Of a stretch of DNA of 56,727 nt, positions 1 through 7,126 are shown piece by piece. Location of the stretch: positions 1 through 56,727 of the forward strand of contig CAYMYI010000010.1 of NCBI GenBank assembly GCA_964394585.1, written 5' to 3'. The notes beneath the pieces were generated by a model. The model searched no databases. It worked only from the letters and a program-made list of their open reading frames with translations, and was not told where the DNA came from. The stretch's first letter is position 1, and each line of letters begins with the position of its first letter. The DNA is from CAYUJH01 sp964394585. GTDB taxonomy: Bacteria; Bacteroidota; Bacteroidia; Cytophagales; Flammeovirgaceae. A program made the position numbers and the translations under genes.

Positions 1-1343
1 ATAGCAATGATGGCCCCACTGAGTTCATCTAGTGCTTTCTGTGTGGCTTTATAAGGTGTGAGATGCGGGTCTTCTTCCATCTTGGCGTGCACGGCCTCTA
101 CCACCACGATGGCATCATCTACCACCACCCCAATGGCCAATACCAAAGCAAAAAGTGTAATCAAATTGATGGACAAGCCAAACAATTGGAGTACAAAAAA
201 GGCACCTATCAACGATACAGGAACGGCAATGATGGGAATAATGGTAGAGCGCCAATCGCCCAAAAATAAAAATACAACCAGGGCCACTAGAAAGAATGCA
301 TCTCGTATGGTATGCACCACTTGTTCTATAGAGGCATCGAGAAACTTAGATACATCGTAACTGTATTCATAGTGAATCCCTTCGGGAAAATCGGCTTCTA
401 GCTCTTTTAACTTTTCCTTTACTTGGGCAATGACTTCACTACCATTACTGCTGGGCGTTTGTTTGAGTACAATGGAAGATGAGGGTCTGCCATCTAAATT
501 CGAATAAATATCAAAAAACTCACTGCCCAATTCTACAGTGGCGATGTCTTTCAGTTTTATCAATTCCCCTTCTTCGTTACTGCGAATAATGATATTCTCG
601 TATTCTTCTGGTTTATTAAATCGCCCTTTATAATTCAAAACATACTCCAAAGCTTGCGCTTGAATACCGGAACTTTGCCCTAAGCGGCCAGGGCGTGCGA
701 TGACACTTTGCTCATCCATAGCTTCTAATACTTCTTCGGCTGAAATATTATACGCCCGCATTCTATCGGGTTTGAGCCACACTCGCATGGCATATTTTCT
801 AGAACCCAAAATATTAGCCTGGGCAATACCATTGATTCGTTGGAGTTCAGGAACTATGCGCGTATAAGCAAAATTGTATAGAAATTTTTCATCAATATCA
901 GCGTCTTCACTGCTATATAAATCCACGTAGAGGAGCATACTGGGCTGTACCGGTGTGATGATAACGCCTTCGCGTTGAACCAATTCAGGCAAATTGGGCA
1001 TCACTTGATCCACCCTGGTTTTTACACGAACAACCGCTTGGTTGGGGTCGGTACCAGGCTCAAACACCACACGAATAGTTCCTTCTCCGGCACTGGTAGC
1101 GTCAGAGGCAATGTAACGCATTCCTTGTACGCCATTGATGGAGGTTTCCAAAGGAATAAGGGTTGATTTGGTAAGTACATCCGCACTCGAGCCCGGATAC
1201 GCCACAAATATATTTACAGTGGTCGGTGCAATTTGAGGAAATTGAGAAATAGGCAATTGCGTAATTGCCATTAGTCCCACGAAAACAATCATGAGAGACA
1301 AAACGACGGCCAAAACAGGCCGTTTCAATATATTTTTAAACAT
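1..1343 (-). CDS. RND (HAE1/AcrB-type) efflux transporter, partial: C-terminal part outside the window
   Basis: Inner-membrane proton-driven pump subunit of a tripartite RND efflux system; about 447 N-terminal residues are visible and the frame stays open to the window edge. I translated it by hand. It begins MFKNILKRPVLAV, the usual RND start, with TM1 at about residues 10-30 and the porter domain following (PGSSADVLT, ISQFPQIAP). A second group of membrane segments begins near residue 335. The proton-relay aspartate pair lies at about residues 409-410 in GVVVDDAIVVVE, equivalent to AcrB Asp407/Asp408. The adaptor gene lies immediately upstream (30 bp gap), so the two form an operon read leftwards. 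A TolC-type channel gene occurs at 38.7-40.0 kb and could serve it, but is unlinked. Drug-type (HAE1) substrates are more likely than metal ions, but substrate cannot be read from the sequence. Confidence 0.93.
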   Translation of the reverse strand, partial: MFKNILKRPVLAVVLSLMIVFVGLMAITQLPISQFPQIAPTTVNIFVAYPGSSADVLTKSTLIPLETSINGVQGMRYIASDATSAGEGTIRVVFEPGTDPNQAVVRVKTRVDQVMPNLPELVQREGVIITPVQPSMLLYVDLYSSEDADIDEKFLYNFAYTRIVPELQRINGIAQANILGSRKYAMRVWLKPDRMRAYNISAEEVLEAMDEQSVIARPGRLGQSSGIQAQALEYVLNYKGRFNKPEEYENIIIRSNEEGELIKLKDIATVELGSEFFDIYSNLDGRPSSSIVLKQTPSSNGSEVIAQVKEKLKELEADFPEGIHYEYSYDVSKFLDASIEQVVHTIRDAFFLVALVVFLFLGDWRSTIIPIIAVPVSLIGAFFVLQLFGLSINLITLFALVLAIGVVVDDAIVVVEAVHAKMEEDPHLTPYKATQKALDELSGAIIA

Positions 1344-1373
1344 AATTATTTGATTTTTAAGAAGTGTATTAAA

Positions 1374-2453
1374 CTACTCAGCGTGCAGTTCTAGGTTTGA
1401 AAAAACCTTTTCCGGTGCAATCAATTCAAACTGAATCTTATCACCATTTTTCACCTTTCTAATCCCTTCCAAAAGGAACTTCTCAGCAGGTTTCAATCCT
1501 CCAGATATCAAATAAATATGATTGATTTCGTCTTCGATTTTTATTTCTCTCGACTTCACCCAGCCATCATCATTTACGACATACACATATTTTTTTTCCA
1601 GTATTTCGAATGTGGCTTTTTGCGGTATCATGGTTACTTGATTAAATCCCTTCGGCCACAGTATGGAACCCGTTTGCCCATGGCGAAGCAGTCTTTTTGG
1701 GTTGCTGAAAGTAGCTCTAAAGGCAATGTTTCCTGTTCTGTTGTTGAAATCAGACTCAATGGTTTCAATAATGCCTTCTTCTGTAAATAATCTGTTATTT
1801 GCTAATCGGAGATGTACATGTTCGTTTTCTTCCTTCTCTCGCATAGCATAGTCTAGATATTCTGCTTCGGGCACATTGAAGTAGACCCACATTTTGCTAT
1901 TGTCTGAAAGCGTGGTCAGGAGTTCCCCTTCATCGAGCAGACTTCCTAATCGGACGTCTTCAAACTTCCCTACAATGCCATCAAAGGGTGCACGGATTTC
2001 TGTAAAGCCAAGATGGGTTTGTGCCAAACTTAACTCAGCCTTAGCCTGCGACAGCTTTGCCTTTGCTAACACTACTTCACTCTGTGATATGATGTTTTTT
2101 TCTGCTAATGCCAAAGCATTTTGATATTCTACTTCTGCAAACTCCACTTCCGATTGAGCCTTTTGGGCTTCTGCTTGGTAGATATTGGGTTGAATTTGAA
2201 ACAATAATTGTCCCTTTTTCACGAGTTGACCTTCATCAACAAATATTTTTTGTAAGTAGCCTTTTTCCAAAGCACGCAATTCAATATGCTGATGCGCATG
2301 AATTTGGGACACATATTCTTGATTAATTATGGTGTCTTTTTGAATGGGTTGTGTAACCTTAAAAGTTGCCATTGGGTGTTCTTGATGTTCTTGATGATTG
2401 CAACTAGTCAAAATTGCCAGAACAACACTGCACAAGAGAAATATTTTTTTCAT
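1374..2453 (-). CDS. RND efflux periplasmic adaptor (HlyD/MFP family), lipoprotein
   Basis: Membrane-fusion protein linking the RND pump to an outer-membrane channel. The 359-residue product starts with MKKIFLLCSVVLAI and a lipobox ending LTSC at about residue 18, so it is probably lipid-anchored. The order is typical: a lipoyl half-motif (EKGYLQKIFVDEGQLVKKGQ), an alpha-helical hairpin (AEAQKAQSEVEFAEVEYQNA...), the second lipoyl half (IRAPFDGIVGKF) and C-terminal beta-barrel and membrane-proximal domains. A short His/Glu run (HQEHQEHP) follows the lipobox and could bind metal, but it is not diagnostic. It is the first gene of the operon with the pump that follows 30 bp downstream. Confidence 0.93.
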   Translation of the reverse strand: MKKIFLLCSVVLAILTSCNHQEHQEHPMATFKVTQPIQKDTIINQEYVSQIHAHQHIELRALEKGYLQKIFVDEGQLVKKGQLLFQIQPNIYQAEAQKAQSEVEFAEVEYQNALALAEKNIISQSEVVLAKAKLSQAKAELSLAQTHLGFTEIRAPFDGIVGKFEDVRLGSLLDEGELLTTLSDNSKMWVYFNVPEAEYLDYAMREKEENEHVHLRLANNRLFTEEGIIETIESDFNNRTGNIAFRATFSNPKRLLRHGQTGSILWPKGFNQVTMIPQKATFEILEKKYVYVVNDDGWVKSREIKIEDEINHIYLISGGLKPAEKFLLEGIRKVKNGDKIQFELIAPEKVFSNLELHAE

Positions 2454-2518
2454 TATAGTTATATGATTTTAATTCAGAAGATAAGTGAGGGTCGTTCCCA
2501 ATCAGGAATGCCGGAATG

Positions 2519-2704
2519 TTACTTATTGTGGAATAATTCTTCACTCCCTTTGATGCCGATATCAAACAGTAGATTAAGGCTCAAAAACTTTCCGAATAGA
2601 GGAGGGATTTCTAAATCTGATTTTACAATAATGGCAATCATGCCGAGGAAAAAGAACATCACCGCAGGATGCCCAAAACTTTCCAAAATCGTTGAAAAAC
2701 TCAT
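2519..2704 (-). pseudogene. Truncated SbtA-like sodium-dependent bicarbonate permease remnant (N-terminal end only)
   Basis: The 61-residue frame starts MSFSTILESFGHPAV and continues through MFFFLGMIAIIVKSDLEIPP to LFDIGIKG. This resembles the first two membrane segments of the SbtA/DUF897 bicarbonate transporter family (pattern: hydrophobic helix, KSDLEIP, KFLSLYLL, IGFKGG). Full proteins of this family have over 300 residues, whereas this one ends after GSEELFHNK. None of the three frames continues the family before the adaptor gene starts 65 bp further on. The simplest reading is a deletion that removed the rest of the gene. A functional small membrane protein cannot be excluded. Family assignment is from memory of the motif. 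Confidence 0.55.
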
Positions 2705-2715
2705 AGGGATTTAAT

Positions 2716-2812
2716 GTCTTTTATGAAATGAAAAAAATAAAGGAGAGAGCAAGCCTATCGGGCGATAGGATGCCGCAGAACGCTCTAGGCGCAATCACGG
2801 TTCATAAAAGAC
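2716..2812. repeat. Compound inverted repeat: 12-bp arms around an inner hairpin
   Basis: Perfect 12-bp arms GTCTTTTATGAA (2716-2727) and TTCATAAAAGAC (2801-2812) enclose a further palindrome CCTATCGGGCGATAGG (2754-2769), and AGAGC/GCTCT arms lie between. The right arm abuts the stop codon of the gene at 2812-3159. It could be a leftward terminator for that gene, a small palindromic (REP/MITE-like) element, or the scar of the deletion that truncated the neighbouring SbtA-like gene. There is no strong T-tract, which speaks against a simple intrinsic terminator. Confidence 0.6.
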
Positions 2813-3159
2813 TATAGATGGAATTTCAGTTGGCAGTACATAATATAATACCGCTTTGGAGCGCAGGTCCAAGCATTTTGTGCCTTTAAAAGCACTTTAA
2901 CCGATGAAATACAACCTGTGCCAAATGCCTGCGAGGCAGCTAAAAATGCGGAGGCAGTCTGAGTGTCATCATCGTTGCCGCCGGAAAGCACCTCGGAAAG
3001 CAGTTCTTTGGTACGGGTTTCTTCTTCCAAGCGCTCTTCTTCCAAGTCTGTACTTTCCCATATCACAGGTTTGACATGGGCAATTACATGCTCAGAAACA
3101 GCTACGGCTAAGAACAGACTTAACCACAAAAATACTATGGGGCGCTTTCTAAAAAACAT
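2812..3159 (-). CDS. Hypothetical secreted or membrane-anchored small protein
   Basis: I do not recognise a family. The 115-residue product has a basic start (MFFRKRP) and one hydrophobic segment (IVFLWLSLFLAVAVS, about 8-22), either a signal peptide or an anchor. An acidic stretch follows (STDLEEERLEEETRTKELLSE), and the C-terminal half has three cysteines (GTGC, WTC, MYC) and a basic/aromatic tail. It is divergent from the Crp/Fnr gene, with only 71 bp between the two starts; an FNR-like palindrome lies in that gap and could control both. Coding status rests on the signal-like N-terminus and clean position between neighbours. Confidence 0.55.
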   Translation of the reverse strand: MFFRKRPIVFLWLSLFLAVAVSEHVIAHVKPVIWESTDLEEERLEEETRTKELLSEVLSGGNDDDTQTASAFLAASQAFGTGCISSVKVLLKAQNAWTCAPKRYYIMYCQLKFHL

Positions 3160-3217
3160 ACTAGCAAAACAAGAGAAGCCTATGAAAAATCAATAGGAGA
3201 AAAAATGCGAAAAAATA

Positions 3218-3229
3218 TGATATTTATCA
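3218..3229. promoter_or_regulatory. FNR/DNR-like operator palindrome TGATATTTATCA
   Basis: A perfect palindrome fitting the TGAT-N4-ATCA core recognised by many Crp/Fnr-family proteins ends one base before the start codon of the Crp/Fnr gene. Position suggests negative autoregulation, since a bound protein would block start or initiation. It is also 59 bp upstream of the divergent small gene. Functional assignment is inference. Confidence 0.45.
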
Positions 3230-3230
3230 C

Positions 3231-3932
3231 ATGAAGATGCACATCCACAAATTCGCTTTTGAAAGCCATAAGATTATTGACTCGCTCACAGATGCCGAAA
3301 AATCTGATTTTTTCGATAAAACCGAGCAGCTTTCTTTCAAAAAAGGGAAACTATTATTTTACGAAGGAGGGATTCCCAGTGGTGTATTCCTGCTAAAACG
3401 TGGGAAAACAAAAATCTTTAAAACAGGAATCGACGGGAAAGACCAAATCTTTTATATCTATAGCGAAGGCGACTTAATGGGTTACCACGCTCTGCTTTGC
3501 CAAGAACCCTACGAAGATTCTTGCGAAACCTTAGAACCGTGTGAGTTTTTATTCATCGGTAAGCAAGCGTTCACCGAACTGCTGCAAACTATTCCACATT
3601 TGAAAGACACGTTAATTCAGAATATGAGCCATGAGTTCGGCGTGATGGTCAACATCATTGCTGTACTCGCCCAAAAACCTGTCCGCGAACGGCTCGCTCT
3701 TTTTTTGCTGATCCTACAGGCAAAATATACCAAACAAACCCTAGAGGATGCCCGCATTACACTGCCGCGCGAAGACCTCGCCAACATCATTGGGACGGCA
3801 CGCGAAAACCTTGGCAGATTGCTCAAGGAGTTCCGCGAAGACGGTCTGGTTTTCATCGATAAAAAAGCGATTCTAATCCGAGATGCCTCTCGCCTGCAAC
3901 ACCTTGCCGATGCGAACTATGCGTATCGGTAG
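3231..3932 (+). CDS. Crp/Fnr family transcriptional regulator
   Basis: Cytoplasmic DNA-binding regulator of 233 residues. An N-terminal cNMP-type beta-barrel sensor (about 20-140; GGIPSGVFLLKRGKTKIF, YSEGDLMGYHALL) is followed by a dimerisation helix and a C-terminal winged helix (about 155-225; LPREDLANIIGTARENLGRL is the helix-turn-helix). The four-cysteine N-terminal cluster of oxygen-sensing FNR is absent. Three cysteines sit inside the sensor barrel (ALLCQEP, DSCETLEPC), so a redox role is possible but unproven. An FNR-type palindrome overlaps the space directly before the ATG, suggesting autoregulation. The nearby efflux genes are candidate targets by position only. Confidence 0.92.
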   Translation: MKMHIHKFAFESHKIIDSLTDAEKSDFFDKTEQLSFKKGKLLFYEGGIPSGVFLLKRGKTKIFKTGIDGKDQIFYIYSEGDLMGYHALLCQEPYEDSCETLEPCEFLFIGKQAFTELLQTIPHLKDTLIQNMSHEFGVMVNIIAVLAQKPVRERLALFLLILQAKYTKQTLEDARITLPREDLANIIGTARENLGRLLKEFREDGLVFIDKKAILIRDASRLQHLADANYAYR

Positions 3933-3960
3933 CGGGTAGGGTCAACTATTGAGTTGTGTA

Positions 3961-4260
3961 CTATGGTGATGTATAAAAAAATATAAGATATAACTCATGT
4001 TTGTATTCAGATTTAGAAACAGACAAGGTTTTACTTACAAGTCGTCATATCCTTTGCCGCAGTGTATTATTCTACCGTTTTATACGATTGGTTTGTTCGG
4101 AATCTTCGCCTACTCTTTGGTGAGGGTCTTTTTTGAGCACGTTGCGGTATACCTCATAATAGTGGGGATACACGAGGGTTTGCATGGATTCATCAGGAAT
4201 GAAGGTCCAGAAAGGTGCTACAGCGAGTAAAAGACAAAAATTGGCAGGTCTTGATAAATT
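3961..4260 (-). pseudogene. Decayed IS1-family transposase, C-terminal part
   Basis: Reading leftwards from about 4250, one frame gives HYYEVYRNVLKKDPHQ, VGEDSEQTNRIKR, stop, NNTLRQRI, stop, RLVSKTLSVSKSEYKHEL. This matches the C-terminal region of IS1-type DDE transposases (TNRIERxNNTLRQRxSRLVRKTLSFS), with two in-frame stop codons at the R*N and I*R positions. The N-terminal part of the transposase and clear terminal repeats are missing. It is a dead fragment, evidence of past insertion next to the AT-rich receptor/phosphatase pair. Limits are approximate. Two open frames on top of this region (3997-4230 plus strand and 4193-4408 minus strand) are not believed to be genes. Confidence 0.7.
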
Positions 4261-4746
4261 CCATCCTATTCACAGTAACGCATCTTGAAAAGTATGGAAA
4301 ATGTTTCATTTTTGAAACGATTAATAAAAAAATATAAATTGTTTCAATTATTGTAACTTTTTTGCTTTTAATTTTTTCCGTTACAAAGTAAACACCAAAA
4401 ATGGACATTCCCTGCTTTAAGGGCTTTTAAACGCTTTTTCATTTTCAGTAAATCATGCCATAACCACATGCTACCAATCCCTCCTGGAGAAATAAAAAAC
4501 GTCCTTTTTCTTTAATTGCTTGCTTGCTCTGAGTTGACCATGTGCCGAGTGCTAGTACTCAATCGCATAGTTGACTACAGCTCCTTCAATTGCTTGCCTT
4601 ACTCTATTTTTAGGAATTGGCTTTTTACGGCTAATATCTAAAAAGTGTCAGATTAAGACTTTATCAACACAATTAAACCTTTAAGAACATTTTGTAAATG
4701 AGCGCCTTAGCAAGAGGGTCATATTTTAGTATAACATTTGTTTGGC
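4261..4746. other. Non-coding stretch with no gene recognised
   Basis: This AT-rich interval between the IS1 remnant and the receptor gene holds no convincing frame, RNA or terminator. It contains two loosely similar segments, CAATTGCTTGC-like, near 4513-4530 and 4585-4600. The only regulatory signal seen for the downstream gene is the -7-like box just after it. Confidence 0.5.
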
Positions 4747-4754
4747 TAGTTTTG
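4747..4754 (+). promoter_or_regulatory. Bacteroidota -7 box TAGTTTTG upstream of the receptor/phosphatase pair
   Basis: Fits TANNTTTG exactly, 53 bp before the receptor ATG. No good -33 TTG was found at the expected distance. Confidence 0.4.
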
Positions 4755-4807
4755 CAAACGGAAATTGCTAGAATGATTAGCTTTAAGAGTAATTATAAAT
4801 TAATCAT

Positions 4808-7126
4808 ATGAACAAATCAATTGGGTTGTTTTTTATACTCATCGCTTTTCTGAGCACGTCGGTTTCTGCACAAGAAACAAACTATACGTTAGCGGTAGAT
4901 GAAATTCTATCTATCCCTAAAAAACAAAGTTTCGACCAAGAGATTGTATCGGCATCTAAAAAGGCAGAATCGCTATTTACTGCCCCCCTAGCAGCATCGG
5001 TACTCACTTACGAGGAAATTAAGGCTTCTGGTGCCACTAATATTATGGAAGCAATTCGACTCATTCCGGGAGTAATTGTACGCCAAATGACCAACGGTGT
5101 TTACAACATTCATCTTCGGGGAATGGACTGGCTTCCACATATTGCTGAGGAAGACGTCCTTGCAGGTGTAAGCAGATTAGCACTTGTTATGATAGACGGC
5201 AGACCCGTTTACAACTATGTTTTGGGAAGCACCTATTGGGAAACTCTTCCTATTTCGATTAGCGATGTGGAACGCATTGAGGTTATCCGTGGGCCTGCAG
5301 CTTCGTTATATGGGCCTAACGCAGTAACAGGTGTAATTAACATTATCACAAAAGAAATACAAGAGGATGGTGCCTATGCTATTGTGAATACTCAAGTTGG
5401 TTCTTACAATACGAATATTTTGAACGGCGCATTGGGCTACCAACCTAATAGCAAATTCAACGTGATGGTATCTGCCAATAGAGAGTACCGAGAAAGAACG
5501 CACGATTTATATTACAATAAATCGGCAAGAGAATATACGGCTGCGAGTGATATTTCCTATTTAGGGGGAATCCTGACAGGACAAGAAGCAGCAGATTTTT
5601 TCTATCCTGATAGCGAAGTTTCCCTTAAGAAGGAAAGTGTAAATGCCATGATTCATTACACACCCAACACTAACTTTGCATTTTCAGTAAGAGGAGGGCT
5701 TGAAAACACCCAATCTAACAAAGTACTTTTTCCCGATTTCGATACTTTCTTGAACAAGTTCACATCTAAAACTCAATATATAGATGCAAATGCTGAAATT
5801 TATAATGGCACGTTGAAAGCGTCTTATCGGCAAGGCGATCAAAATGCTGCGGTTGGTATTTTGTACGGTCAAGAACTTGAATTTGGCGATATCGAAGCTT
5901 CTTACGATTTCAATTTTATCAAAGGACTAACCCTTACACCTTCTTTTGGTTATAGATCAGCGAGTTATTGGCATCCAATTGATCAAACAGAAGTGTTGGA
6001 CTCTCCAGAAAAAGCATTAAATGCCGTTTTAGCAAATTTTGACCCCTCTCTCCCTCCCGAAGCAGGAGTTCCATTAGCGCTTGCAGGTGCTTTTGCGCCT
6101 CCCTTCGGAATTATTACAGAGACTTCCAGCATCAATAACCTTGCATTTGGATTTCGAGCCGATTATTTAGCACTAAACGATAAACTCAGAATTATTGGAG
6201 CGATTAGAGCGGATCGATTTACCAATTTGAATAATAAGTATTATTATTCCTATCAGTTTTCGACTTCTTATTCTATTTCCGAAACTCAATTTTTTAGATT
6301 AGGCATCTCTCGTTCCAATGCCAGCCAGTTTTTATTGGACACCCAAATTACACTTGCAGAACCTGCTACAGTGTCCACTCAATTTGGAGATCTTCCTGCT
6401 TTTAGAATCACTAGAGGAAACAAAAACATTGATTTAATTAACCAAACTTCTGTTGAAATCGGGTATAGAGTACGATTTTCAAACAAACTGACAATCGATT
6501 TAGAAGCTTTCAGAGGAGTACTTAGAAACCAACATTCAAGCATTAAAGATTCAGTTACTCTGCAATTGAACGCCCCAATTCCACATGCGGTAATTTGGCA
6601 AAACTTCAAAGATTTGCCTCATGAGGCTATTCAGACCGGCTTTACGCTATCTATCAATTATATCCATAAAAACCTTTGGTTTAAACCTTTCATCACCTAT
6701 CAGGATACGAAGGTGAAGAATTACTCTTTCATTTATGCCACCGAAGATTTTGTAAATCAATACCCTAGCTTAGTCCCTAATCTTAATACAGGCATTGAAG
6801 ACAAATCGGAAATAAACCACGAAGCCACTCCCTCGTTTTACGGCGGGTTCTACCTCAACTATAAGTTATTAGGAAAACTTAATTTGAATGTCAATTCCTA
6901 TTTTATGGGTAATCAAATTATGAGAAGAAATCTTGGAGATGGCAGTAATTTTTATGAAACAGGAGAAAGAATAATCACCAACTTTAGGGTGGGTTACGAT
7001 TTAAACAAACAGGCAACCGTATTTTTTTCTTTACGAGATTTGAGTAACGATTCGGAAGCAGAATATTTTTACACCGACCCAATAAGAACGATGTACTTTT
7101 TCGGTCTGAATTATCAATTAAAGTAA
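4808..7126 (+). CDS. TonB-dependent outer-membrane receptor
   Basis: Outer-membrane 22-strand barrel with plug that imports or senses a ligand using TonB energy. The 772-residue product has a signal peptide (MNKSIGLFFILIAFLSTSVSA) and then the plug domain at about 50-175: SVLTYEEIKASGATNIMEAI, RLIPGVIVRQM, VERIEVIRGPAASLYGPNAV and GVINIITK are the classic plug motifs. The rest alternates polar and aromatic beta-strands, and the chain ends with an aromatic-rich strand (MYFFGLNYQLK), as barrels do. There is no N-terminal carboxypeptidase-like domain and no SusD partner, so it is not a Sus-type glycan system. Its stop overlaps the start of the phosphatase gene (TAATG), so the two are translationally coupled. 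The ligand is unknown. Confidence 0.93.
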   Translation: MNKSIGLFFILIAFLSTSVSAQETNYTLAVDEILSIPKKQSFDQEIVSASKKAESLFTAPLAASVLTYEEIKASGATNIMEAIRLIPGVIVRQMTNGVYNIHLRGMDWLPHIAEEDVLAGVSRLALVMIDGRPVYNYVLGSTYWETLPISISDVERIEVIRGPAASLYGPNAVTGVINIITKEIQEDGAYAIVNTQVGSYNTNILNGALGYQPNSKFNVMVSANREYRERTHDLYYNKSAREYTAASDISYLGGILTGQEAADFFYPDSEVSLKKESVNAMIHYTPNTNFAFSVRGGLENTQSNKVLFPDFDTFLNKFTSKTQYIDANAEIYNGTLKASYRQGDQNAAVGILYGQELEFGDIEASYDFNFIKGLTLTPSFGYRSASYWHPIDQTEVLDSPEKALNAVLANFDPSLPPEAGVPLALAGAFAPPFGIITETSSINNLAFGFRADYLALNDKLRIIGAIRADRFTNLNNKYYYSYQFSTSYSISETQFFRLGISRSNASQFLLDTQITLAEPATVSTQFGDLPAFRITRGNKNIDLINQTSVEIGYRVRFSNKLTIDLEAFRGVLRNQHSSIKDSVTLQLNAPIPHAVIWQNFKDLPHEAIQTGFTLSINYIHKNLWFKPFITYQDTKVKNYSFIYATEDFVNQYPSLVPNLNTGIEDKSEINHEATPSFYGGFYLNYKLLGKLNLNVNSYFMGNQIMRRNLGDGSNFYETGERIITNFRVGYDLNKQATVFFSLRDLSNDSEAEYFYTDPIRTMYFFGLNYQLK

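Noticed and set aside
58..360. Open frame of 100 residues on the plus strand
   Set aside because: It lies opposite the RND pump gene, whose protein motifs (TM segments, Asp-Asp pair) are clear on the minus strand.
3231..3932. Oxygen-sensing Fe-S FNR
   Set aside because: The N-terminal four-cysteine arrangement is absent; the three cysteines present are inside the cNMP-type barrel.
3997..4408. Two small open frames, 3997-4230 plus and 4193-4408 minus
   Set aside because: They cover or flank the decayed IS1 transposase and show no protein features of their own.
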